DNA of 64,000 nucleotides from Trinickia terrae (GTDB taxonomy: Bacteria > Pseudomonadota > Gammaproteobacteria > Burkholderiales > Burkholderiaceae), in contig NZ_SWJE01000015.1 in NCBI RefSeq assembly GCF_005144415.1, positions 1 through 64,000 on the forward strand. Reading direction: 5' to 3'. This document shows positions 57,799 through 64,000 of this stretch, in pieces. Made by a program: the position numbers and the translations under genes. The notes under the pieces are model-generated. The model was not told where the DNA came from, ran no database searches, and saw only the letters and a list, made by a program, of their open reading frames with translations. Every line of letters starts with the position of its first letter. The first letter of the stretch is position 1.

Positions 57799-59028
57799 TC
57801 AGTCCGTCGCCGGATGCACGCCGACGTAACGCGCGCGCGGCCGGATCAGGCCGCCATCCGTGGTCTGCTCCATCGCGTGCGCGATCCAGCCGGTCACGCG
57901 GCCGAGCGCGAAGAGCGTGAAGGCCGCGCCGGCCGGCAACGCCAGCACGCGCTCGAGCGAAGCCAGCGCGAAGTCGATGTTGGGCGGGAGCCCCGTCGTG
58001 TCGCGCACGGCGCGGGCGATCGCCTCGACCTCGGCCATCGCCGGGCGCGTCCCCGCGTGCTCGGCGAGGCCGTCGAGCAAGAGCCGTGCACGCGGATCGC
58101 CGTGCGGATACAGCGGATGCCCGAAGCCCGACAGGCGATGACGGTGCGTGCCGTCGTCGTCGCGGGCGAGGCGGGCGGCCAGATGGCGGTCGATGTCGCC
58201 GGAGCGCGCCGCCTCCTCGAAAAACGCCGTGACGCGGGCGGTCTCGCCGCCGTGGCGCGGTCCCGCCAGCGCGGCGAGACCGCCCGCCACCGCGCCGAAC
58301 AGATGCGTGCCCGTCGACGTGATGCAGCGGACGGTGAAGGTCGACGGGTTCAGCTCGTGATCGGCGCAGACGACGAGCGCCGCGCGCAGCAAATCGGCGT
58401 GCCGCCGGTTGCGCACGCCCCAGGCGGCGGCGAGCTGGCGGTGCAGCGGCTCGCTGGCCGGGGCCGCCGAAATCATCGCGGCCGCCAACAGTCGCATCAG
58501 CATGCAAGCGGCATCGAGCTGCGCGTCGCGGCCGAGCGCCCAGACGCGCGGCATCTGCGCGGCAGCCGCCGGCAGCAGCACGAGCGCGCGCTCTAGCGGC
58601 GCGCTTTCTCCCCACAGCTTCAGCCACGCCGCCCATTGCGCGCCCGTGATCGGCGCGGCCGGCGCCGCGGCGATCCGGCGCGGGCTGCATTCCCAGAGCA
58701 GCGCCGCGGTCTCTTCGAGCGTCGCGCTCCTGGCCAGCTCGATCGCATCGTGTCCGCGATAGAAGAGGCGTCCGCCGGCGACGAGCGTGATTCGCGATTC
58801 GAGCACCGGCACGCCCCAGTCGAGCACTTTCTGCGCGACCTTGCCCGCGCGCTTGCCGTCCTCCTTGCGGCGGGCGAGGCGGCGCACTTCGTCGGCGTCG
58901 TAGAGCCGCCGCTTGCCGTGCGCATCGGGCGACGAGCGCAGCATGCCGCGGCTCACGTAGGCGTAGAGCGTCGGCAGGCTGATGCCGAGCGCCTCGGCGG
59001 CTTCGGCGGCGGTCAGATGGCTGGACAT
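57799..59028 (-). CDS. Citrate synthase-family enzyme with N-terminal helix-turn-helix
   Basis: A 409-residue fusion. Residues about 1-55 are a MerR/excisionase-like helix-turn-helix (LTAAEAAEALGISLPTLYAY, KRRLYDADEVRRLAR). Residues about 60-409 are a citrate synthase fold with the catalytic set kept: CADHELNPSTF, GPRHGG, GFGHPLYPHGDPRA and an Asp in PPNIDF. It ends 2 bp before the convergent DUF2917 stop codon. It could condense an acyl-CoA with an oxoacid, act as a citryl-CoA lyase relative, or use the fold as a sensor. It is divergent from a CoA transferase. Confidence 0.86.
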   Translation of the reverse strand: MSSHLTAAEAAEALGISLPTLYAYVSRGMLRSSPDAHGKRRLYDADEVRRLARRKEDGKRAGKVAQKVLDWGVPVLESRITLVAGGRLFYRGHDAIELARSATLEETAALLWECSPRRIAAAPAAPITGAQWAAWLKLWGESAPLERALVLLPAAAAQMPRVWALGRDAQLDAACMLMRLLAAAMISAAPASEPLHRQLAAAWGVRNRRHADLLRAALVVCADHELNPSTFTVRCITSTGTHLFGAVAGGLAALAGPRHGGETARVTAFFEEAARSGDIDRHLAARLARDDDGTHRHRLSGFGHPLYPHGDPRARLLLDGLAEHAGTRPAMAEVEAIARAVRDTTGLPPNIDFALASLERVLALPAGAAFTLFALGRVTGWIAHAMEQTTDGGLIRPRARYVGVHPATD

Positions 59029-59079
59029 CGGTCGGCTTCCTTGCGGTTTATACGAGCGTGCGCATGGTTCGGGGCGGGA

Positions 59080-59114
59080 ATTCAAATAAATCGATATATA
59101 TTGATTATTTGAAT
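59080..59114. promoter_or_regulatory. AT-rich palindrome between the HTH-citrate synthase gene and the CoA transferase gene
   Basis: ATTCAAATAAATCGAT and ATTGATTATTTGAAT form a nearly perfect inverted repeat over 35 bp, in sharp contrast to the GC-rich genes around it. It sits between the divergent starts (59028 and 59183). A site bound by the HTH domain of the neighbouring fusion protein is the simplest idea. Confidence 0.65.
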
Positions 59115-59182
59115 CAAGATTGATCGGGCGATGTGCCGATTCTAGACTCGTCTCACCTGCCCAGCCAACGTCTCCGCCGAAA

Positions 59183-60574
59183 ATGACTCCGCTTATCGCT
59201 CTCGAACATCTCTGGTCGCTTGCCGAATGCGATCCGGCCGCCCTCGACTCGATCGCCATCGACGGCGACGATCCCGGCCTGCCGTCCCTCTATCGCGTCG
59301 GCACGCTGGCGTCGGCGACGATCGGCGCGATGGCGCTTGCCGCCGCCGAATGCTTCCGCTCGCGCACGGGGCGCCGGCAGCGTGTCGATATTTCGATGCG
59401 CCGCGCGCTCGCCGCGTTTCGCAGCGAGCGTTATTTGCGCGTGAACGACGGCCCCGCGCCCGAGCTACGCGGCCCGCTGACCGGTTTCTACGAAACACGC
59501 GACGGGCGCTGGATTCAGCTTCATACGAATTTCGAGCATCACCGCGATGGCGTGCTCAAGGTGCTCGGCTGTGCGAACGACCGGCAGGCGGTCGCCGAAG
59601 CGATCCGCGGCTGGAACGGCGCGGCGCTCGACCAGACGCTCGGCGACGCGGGGCTGTGCGCGGCGCTGATCCGCGCGCCGCGCGAATGGGCCGCGCTCGA
59701 GCAGGCGGCTGCGATCGCCGGCTTGCCGCTGTTCCAGATCGAGCGGATCGGCGATGCGCCGCCCGAGCCCGTCGGCAGCGGCAGCGAGCGGCCGCTCTCC
59801 GGCGCGCGCGTGCTGGATCTCTCGCGCATCATCGCCGGGCCGGTGGCGGGGCGCGCGCTCGCGCAGCACGGCGCGCAGGTGCTGCTCGTGAACGGCCCGC
59901 ATCTGCCCAACATCGCGCCGCTCGTCATCGACAACGGGCGCGGCAAGCGCTCGGCCACCGTCGACCTGCGCCACGCCGACGGATGCGCGACGCTGCGTGC
60001 GCTCGCCGCCGGCGCCGACGTGTTCCTCCAGTCCTACCGCCCGGGCGCGCTGGCGGCGCGCGGCTTCGCGCCGGAGGAGCTGGCGCGCGTGCGGCCCGGC
60101 ATCGTCTACGTGTCGATTTGCGCGTACGGACATACGGGGCCATGGGCCAACCGGCGCGGCTTCGACAGCCTCGTGCAATCGGCGAGCGGCATCGCCTGGA
60201 ACGAGACGCAGGCCGCGCAGGCAGCGAGCCCGCGGCACCTGCCGTGCCAGGCGCTCGATCACGCCACCGGCTATCTCGCCGCGTTCGGCGCGATGGCGGC
60301 GCTCGCGCGGCGAGCCACCGAGGGCGGCAGCTGGCATGTGCGGGTGTCGCTCGCGCAGACCGGGCGCTGGCTGCAATCGCTCGGGCAGATCGAGGGCGGT
60401 CAGCGCGTGCCGGACGTTATGTTCGACGACGTGCGCGATTGCCTGGAGACCGTCGAATCGCCGTTCGGCAAGGTGCTCGGGACGTCGCCCGCCGAGCGGC
60501 TTTCCGAAACCCCGTCGTGCTTCGGCCGCCCGCCGGTGCCGATCGGGACCGACGAGGCGCGCTGGCTGGCGTAG
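59183..60574 (+). CDS. CoA transferase, family III (CaiB/BaiF)
   Basis: A 463-residue family III CoA-transferase-like protein. The motif that normally opens the family, GARVLDLSRIIAGPVAGRAL, begins only at residue 207 and is followed by YRPGALAARGFAPEELARVR and CAYGHTGPW. The first ~200 residues instead resemble a C-terminal half-module (GPLTGFYETRDGRWIQLHTN). The order of halves therefore differs from classical members. The partner acyl groups are unknown. Divergent from the HTH-citrate synthase fusion. ATG 59183. Confidence 0.82.
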   Translation: MTPLIALEHLWSLAECDPAALDSIAIDGDDPGLPSLYRVGTLASATIGAMALAAAECFRSRTGRRQRVDISMRRALAAFRSERYLRVNDGPAPELRGPLTGFYETRDGRWIQLHTNFEHHRDGVLKVLGCANDRQAVAEAIRGWNGAALDQTLGDAGLCAALIRAPREWAALEQAAAIAGLPLFQIERIGDAPPEPVGSGSERPLSGARVLDLSRIIAGPVAGRALAQHGAQVLLVNGPHLPNIAPLVIDNGRGKRSATVDLRHADGCATLRALAAGADVFLQSYRPGALAARGFAPEELARVRPGIVYVSICAYGHTGPWANRRGFDSLVQSASGIAWNETQAAQAASPRHLPCQALDHATGYLAAFGAMAALARRATEGGSWHVRVSLAQTGRWLQSLGQIEGGQRVPDVMFDDVRDCLETVESPFGKVLGTSPAERLSETPSCFGRPPVPIGTDEARWLA

Positions 60575-60800
60575 AAGGCGGCAGGCGGCGAGACTCTGGC
60601 GGCTGGCGGGGGCGGTGAAGGACATGCTTATCGCGACCGCGCGGCGTATGATTTTTTTATAAAAACAGCGGGACCGGCGCATACGTTGCTGCAACAGGCA
60701 TTGCGGCGGATCCCGTTTTTTGTGCGCATGGCGGAGGAGGGGCATCCTTTCCTCAACTTTCGCCGAGCGTCGCCGTAATCCTGCGTAGCTGTCCAAAGTT
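60575..60800 (+). other. Gene-free stretch with terminator-like hairpin after the CoA transferase gene
   Basis: No gene is seen. AAAAACAGCGGGACC (60661-60675) and GGATCCCGTTTTTT (60708-60721) can pair with one bulge, ending in a T-run, and probably end CoA transferase transcription. Confidence 0.5.
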
Positions 60801-60840
60801 GTCGACTGAAGTCAGTGCTTCAGCACTGACTCCGGTCCCA
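60801..60840 (+). repeat. Conserved hairpin element, copy 1
   Basis: GTCGAC, then stem GTCAGTGCT / AGCACTGAC with a TC loop (60811-60830), then CTCCGGTCC. It lies 44 bp before the secreted repeat protein gene. Copy 2 (63775-63813) keeps the flanks and the GCTTCAGC core while stem bases change in a paired way. Confidence 0.65.
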
Positions 60841-60883
60841 TGCAGAGCTAGTCGGCCCATCCTGATTCCTCAGGAGCTACGCA

Positions 60884-61351
60884 ATGAAAACCCATCCTCT
60901 GGCTGTCGCCGTGTGTTCGTTCGCGATCGCCGTGCTGCCCGCGCTCGCGGCGGGCCACGGCGCTTCTCCCGATCCGGACCTGAGCACCGTCTTCGGCTCC
61001 GCCAAGCTGACCTCGACGCAAAGCGTCGGCGGCTCGGCCACCATCCGTTCATCGCAGGGGGCCGCGCTCGACGCGTCGATCGGCGCCGACGCGATGCAGA
61101 AGGTGAGCGGCAACGTGGGCGTCAACGTCGCGGCTGGCGCGCTCAACGCGCAGGCCAATCAGATCGCGCTGATCGATACGCCCGCCGCCGATATCTCGTC
61201 GACTCAGACCGTGGCCGCGGCCGTGCATCTCACCGGCGGCGGCAATGCCACGCTTGGGGCAGGGGCGCTTTCGGGCGTGTCGGGCAATGTCGGCTTGAAT
61301 CTTGCCGCCGGCGTGGCCAACGCGCAGTACAACGGCTTCATCATCCACTGA
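60884..61351 (+). CDS. Secreted repeat protein of unknown function
   Basis: A 155-residue exported protein with a Sec signal (VCSFAIAVLPALAAGHG, cleavage about residue 23). The mature part is rich in Ala, Asn, Gly, Ser and Val. It holds two copies of a motif: VSGNVGVNVAAGALNAQANQ and VSGNVGLNLAAGVANAQYNG. Such Asn/Gln-spaced repeats recall bacterial amyloid or surface-adhesin repeats, but no family is claimed. A CAGGAG ribosome site precedes ATG 60884; the hairpin element is upstream. Confidence 0.7.
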   Translation: MKTHPLAVAVCSFAIAVLPALAAGHGASPDPDLSTVFGSAKLTSTQSVGGSATIRSSQGAALDASIGADAMQKVSGNVGVNVAAGALNAQANQIALIDTPAADISSTQTVAAAVHLTGGGNATLGAGALSGVSGNVGLNLAAGVANAQYNGFIIH

Positions 61352-61362
61352 CATGAAACAAA

Positions 61363-61399
61363 CGCCACGCTCGCTTCGCGAGGCGCAGCGAGCGTGGCG
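61363..61399 (+). terminator. Hairpin after the secreted repeat protein gene
   Basis: CGCCACGCTCGC / GCGAGCGTGGCG, a perfect 12-bp stem starting 12 bp after the stop codon. No T-run follows, so it may be a stabilising hairpin or a weak terminator. Confidence 0.55.
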
Positions 61400-61535
61400 C
61401 AGCGCGTGCCGACATGATCGAACACTTCTGGTCGTACTCCGCCTGGCTGACCGCGGGCGTCGTCTATGGGGCGCCGTGCGTCGCCCTGATCGTCAGGCAG
61501 CGCGCGTCTGCACGCTCGCGCCGCCGCCATCGCTC

Positions 61536-62282
61536 CTACTTGCGCAGTTCCGCGACGAAGTCGTAGTAGTCGTTGCGGCAGTAGGTGTCGGTGAGCTCGA
61601 TCGCGCGCTGCTCGGCGGTGTAGCCGACGCGCGTGATCAGGAGCAGCGCGTCGTGCGGCGCGATGCCCATCTGATGCGCGATTTCCTCGCTCGCATTGAC
61701 CGCGCGAAAGTGCTGCAGCGCGCGCACGATCGCGAGCCCGCGCTGCTCGAGATAGCTGTAGAGCGAGTCGCCGATCGCTTGCGGATCGGGGACGACCGAC
61801 GACGGCAGCGTCGAGTTCTCGACTGCCATTACGATGCCGTTGGCAAGGCGCAGGCGCTTCAAGCGCGTGACCGCCGCCGCCGGCGACAGCCCCAGCTGAA
61901 TCACTTCCTCCCGATTGGCCGGCTGGATCTCGCGCGAGATCCACTGCGAGCTTGGCGTGAAGCCGCGCCGCCGCAGCATTTCGCTGAAGCTGGAGAGGCG
62001 TGAGAGCGGATCGTCGTAGCGCGGCGTGATGAAGCTGCCGGCGCCCTGCGTGCGGCGGATGAGCCCCTGCTCGACGAGCAGCGCGATCGCCTTGCGCGCC
62101 GTGATGCGCGACACACCGAGCGCCTCCGACAGCACGCGCTCGGACGGCAGCGCCTCGCCCGCGTTCCAGCGGTTCTCGTGGATCGCGTTGCTGAGCTTGC
62201 GGGCGAGTTGCAGATAGAGCGGCGTGTCGTTGTCCGGGTCCGGGCGCAGATCGCGCCAGCGGTCTTCCGTGCTTGAGTTCAT
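61536..62282 (-). CDS. GntR-family regulator, HutC/UTRA subfamily
   Basis: A 248-residue regulator: GntR winged helix (LPSERVLSEALGVSRITARK, LIRRTQGAGSFI) and a C-terminal UTRA ligand domain (MAVENSTLPSSVVPDP, LTDTYCRNDYYDFVAEL). The sequence resembles NagR/YvoA-type repressors of amino-sugar use, but no nag genes are in the window, so the ligand is not shown. It is divergent from the aldo/keto reductase gene (172-bp gap). Confidence 0.88.
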   Translation of the reverse strand: MNSSTEDRWRDLRPDPDNDTPLYLQLARKLSNAIHENRWNAGEALPSERVLSEALGVSRITARKAIALLVEQGLIRRTQGAGSFITPRYDDPLSRLSSFSEMLRRRGFTPSSQWISREIQPANREEVIQLGLSPAAAVTRLKRLRLANGIVMAVENSTLPSSVVPDPQAIGDSLYSYLEQRGLAIVRALQHFRAVNASEEIAHQMGIAPHDALLLITRVGYTAEQRAIELTDTYCRNDYYDFVAELRK

Positions 62283-62454
62283 GGAGGGAGTGAGACAAAG
62301 GGCAAGCGGCAATTCTAAGACATTGGCGCGCCGCGTTATAGCCGGTTTTTGCCCTCCGATACGATCGATCGGCGCGCGTGGCGCTACACTCGGCGCCATC
62401 CGCAGCACGAATCTTGCGCGCGATCGAGCACGCGCACACCGCCAAGGAAACGCC

Positions 62455-63300
62455 ATGACCAACGATCAAGCCTATGTCAGCCTGCCCGGCGGCGAGCGCA
62501 TCGCCAAGCTCGGACAGGGTACCTGGGAGATGGGCGAGCGGGCTTCGCGCCGCGCCGCGGAGATTGCCGCGCTGCGCGAAGGCATCGAGCTCGGCATGAC
62601 CGTCATCGATACCGCTGAAATGTACGGCGACGGCGCGACCGAGGAGCTCGTCGGCGAGGCGCTCGCGGGCCTGCGCGAGCAGGTGTTCCTCGTGAGCAAG
62701 GTCTATCCGCACAATGCGAGCCGGCGCGGCGTCGTCGCGGCCTGCGAGGCGAGCCTCGAGCGCCTGAAGACCGACCGGCTCGACTTGTACTTGCTGCACT
62801 GGCGCGGCGGCGTGCCGCTCGCCGAGACGATCGAAGGCTTCGAGGCGTTGCGCCGCGCAGGCAAGATCCGCCATTGGGGCGTGAGCAACTTCGACACCGG
62901 CGATATGGAGGAGCTCGTCTCCGCGCGCGGCGGCGAGGCGTGCGCGACGAACCAGATTCTCTACAACGTCGCGCGGCGCGGACCGGAATTCGACCTGCTG
63001 CCGTGGCTCGCCGCGCGCAAGATGCCGGCGATGGCCTACAGCCCGGTCGATCATGCTCGTTTGCCGAACCGCACGCCGCTCGACGAGATCGCGCGGGCGC
63101 GCGGCGTGTCGGTGGTTCACATCGCGCTGGCGTGGGTGCTGACGCAGCCGGACGTGTTCGCGATCCCGAAGGCGGGGAGCGTCGAGCATGTGCGCGAGAA
63201 CCGTCGCGCGCTCGATCTGCGGTTCAGCGCGGATGAGCTCGCGGCCATCGACGGCTATTTCAAGCCGCCGCGCGGCAAGCACCCGCTGGAAATGCTGTGA
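62455..63300 (+). CDS. Aldo/keto reductase
   Basis: A 281-residue TIM-barrel NADPH oxidoreductase. Catalytic Asp/Tyr/Lys/His: DTAEMYGDGATEE, LVSKVYPHNA and LLHWRGG; cofactor-site IPKAGSVEHVREN near the end. The substrate is unknown. ATG 62455 (MTNDQAYVSL) follows AAGGAAA; a longer upstream frame is discounted because it crosses the GntR start. Confidence 0.92.
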   Translation: MTNDQAYVSLPGGERIAKLGQGTWEMGERASRRAAEIAALREGIELGMTVIDTAEMYGDGATEELVGEALAGLREQVFLVSKVYPHNASRRGVVAACEASLERLKTDRLDLYLLHWRGGVPLAETIEGFEALRRAGKIRHWGVSNFDTGDMEELVSARGGEACATNQILYNVARRGPEFDLLPWLAARKMPAMAYSPVDHARLPNRTPLDEIARARGVSVVHIALAWVLTQPDVFAIPKAGSVEHVRENRRALDLRFSADELAAIDGYFKPPRGKHPLEML

Positions 63301-63323
63301 GCGGCGCCCGGCGCGCTAGCTTG

Positions 63324-63761
63324 TCAATTGCACGCGTGATGCATATGGACTGAGCCGAGCACGGCGACTTCGGCGGGGGTGCGCTTGAGCGCGTCGTCGT
63401 TGACTGTGTGCGTATCGGCGACGAACTCGTCGACGATCGCCGCCACCGGCGTGCCGGCCAGGCACAGGGAGACTTGCTGCACGGCGTTGGGCGGCACGGT
63501 GGCGCGCTGGCCGAGGAACAGCACCCCGTATTGATAGCCGTGGATGATGCCGCGCACCGCGCCCACGCATTGGCCTTGCGCGACGTTGTCGGTTTTCTGC
63601 TGGCAGAGCTGGGAAAGCGAGTAGGCAGAGAAAGAGGGGTCGGCGTGGGGTTGATCGGCGACTGGTTGCTGCGCGTAGGCCTGGGAAACCGTCGCGAGCG
63701 CTGCGGCGGCGAACAGGGCGTTTGCCGTGCGCCTTGCCTGCGTGATGACGTTTCGCTTCAT
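63324..63761 (-). CDS. Secreted Rap1a/Tai-like protein
   Basis: A 145-residue exported protein with a Sec signal (ALFAAAALATVSQAYA, cleavage about residue 30). The mature part has the Rap1a/Tai pattern: LCQQKTDNVAQGQCVGAVRG, YQYGVLFLG and a closing Cys in HHACN; three or four Cys may form disulfides. The name family includes type VI amidase immunity proteins, but no T6SS effector is adjacent and many homologues are solitary, so an immunity role is only a possibility. A GGAGAACAAG ribosome site precedes ATG 63761. Confidence 0.78.
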   Translation of the reverse strand: MKRNVITQARRTANALFAAAALATVSQAYAQQPVADQPHADPSFSAYSLSQLCQQKTDNVAQGQCVGAVRGIIHGYQYGVLFLGQRATVPPNAVQQVSLCLAGTPVAAIVDEFVADTHTVNDDALKRTPAEVAVLGSVHMHHACN

Positions 63762-63774
63762 CTTGTTCTCCTGT

Positions 63775-63813
63775 GTCGACCGCAGTTAGCGCTTCAGCGC
63801 TTGCTCCGGGCCA
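63775..63813 (+). repeat. Conserved hairpin element, copy 2
   Basis: GTCGAC, then AGCGCT-TC-AGCGCT core with flanking pairs (63785-63802), then CTCCGGGCC. It begins 14 bp upstream of the Rap1a-like start codon, that is, in the opposite orientation relative to its gene compared with copy 1. The sequence from 63814 to 64000 shows no supported gene. Confidence 0.6.
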
Positions 63814-64000
63814 TCAGCGGTCGAATCGAATGTCGAATTCGATAGAGGAGCACGCGACGATTTGGTTCCTGTGCGAGGGTTCGCCAGCGCACAGACAGAC
63901 GCCGGCGCCGGCGCGCGGCGGGCATCGAGGGGTGCCGTGGTCCCGCGCCCCGGGCGGTGACGCTCGACGGGGGATCGATGCGTCACCGCCAAAAGACGCT

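Noticed and set aside
61414-61566. 50-codon plus-strand frame starting MIEHFWSYSAW with one hydrophobic helix
   Set aside because: No ribosome site, follows a terminator-like hairpin and overlaps the end of the GntR gene; no recognisable family. Could be a real microprotein but unsupported.
63786-63992. Minus-strand frame of 68 codons at the window end
   Set aside because: Low-complexity, overlaps the hairpin element, no ribosome site.

Overview
The window is a 64 kb piece of a high-GC (roughly two thirds G+C) betaproteobacterial chromosome. Gene order and gene families point to Burkholderiaceae, Burkholderia sensu lato: sodB-xseA, lpxK-Trm112-kdsB, adk, murJ, rpsT, DUF3579, argF, murB, yajQ, plsY, xerD, ogt, queG, tsaE-amiC and the kynBUA/Lrp cluster. 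Species cannot be fixed from the sequence alone. No rRNA, tRNA, insertion sequence, prophage or CRISPR array was seen. The interest lies in regulation, unusual domain layouts and several decayed genes.

Layout. 1-981: end of a formaldehyde-detoxification pair (adhC tail, fghA). 1060-1760: a chimeric remnant of a serine transporter joined to an L-serine ammonia-lyase. 2051-5203 (-): zur-znuA-znuC-znuB zinc uptake operon; ZnuC has a histidine-rich tail. 5480-17473: a polyol (D-arabinitol/sorbitol/mannitol-type) locus. Its plus-strand arm is an SDR dehydrogenase, a binding protein, two permeases, a HAD phosphatase and an ATPase. A chemoreceptor follows. Its minus-strand arm is dalD, xylB and a SorC-type regulator. 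The two arms start from near-identical promoters that share an operator-like element. 17781-21346: kynurenine pathway (kynB-kynU-kynA) with a divergent Lrp-type regulator. 21375-29304: flavin reductase, msrA, DUF72 protein, cfa, pdxH, tcdA, a CnoX-like thioredoxin and a pirin.

29424-48962 is mostly core: amiC, tsaE, queG, ogt, xerD, ybaK, plsY, yajQ, murB, argF, DUF3579, rpsT, murJ, a SirB1-type protein, an acyl-CoA SDR, adk, kdsB, Trm112-like, lpxK, xseA and sodB. 49041-50375 encodes a lipoprotein with six NHL repeats. 50650-52795 is a zone of decay around an orphan clpP. It holds a frameshifted small gene, a pflA remnant broken by a 10-bp tandem duplication, and a twice-damaged lytS remnant on the opposite strand.

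52855-63761 is accessory: a degenerate EAL protein, an MFS exporter, a MocR regulator divergent from a DUF2917 gene, an HTH-citrate synthase fusion divergent from a CoA transferase with a large AT-rich palindrome between them, a secreted repeat protein, a GntR/UTRA regulator, an aldo/keto reductase and a Rap1a-like secreted protein. Two homologous hairpins with compensatory base changes lie just upstream of the two small secreted-protein genes.
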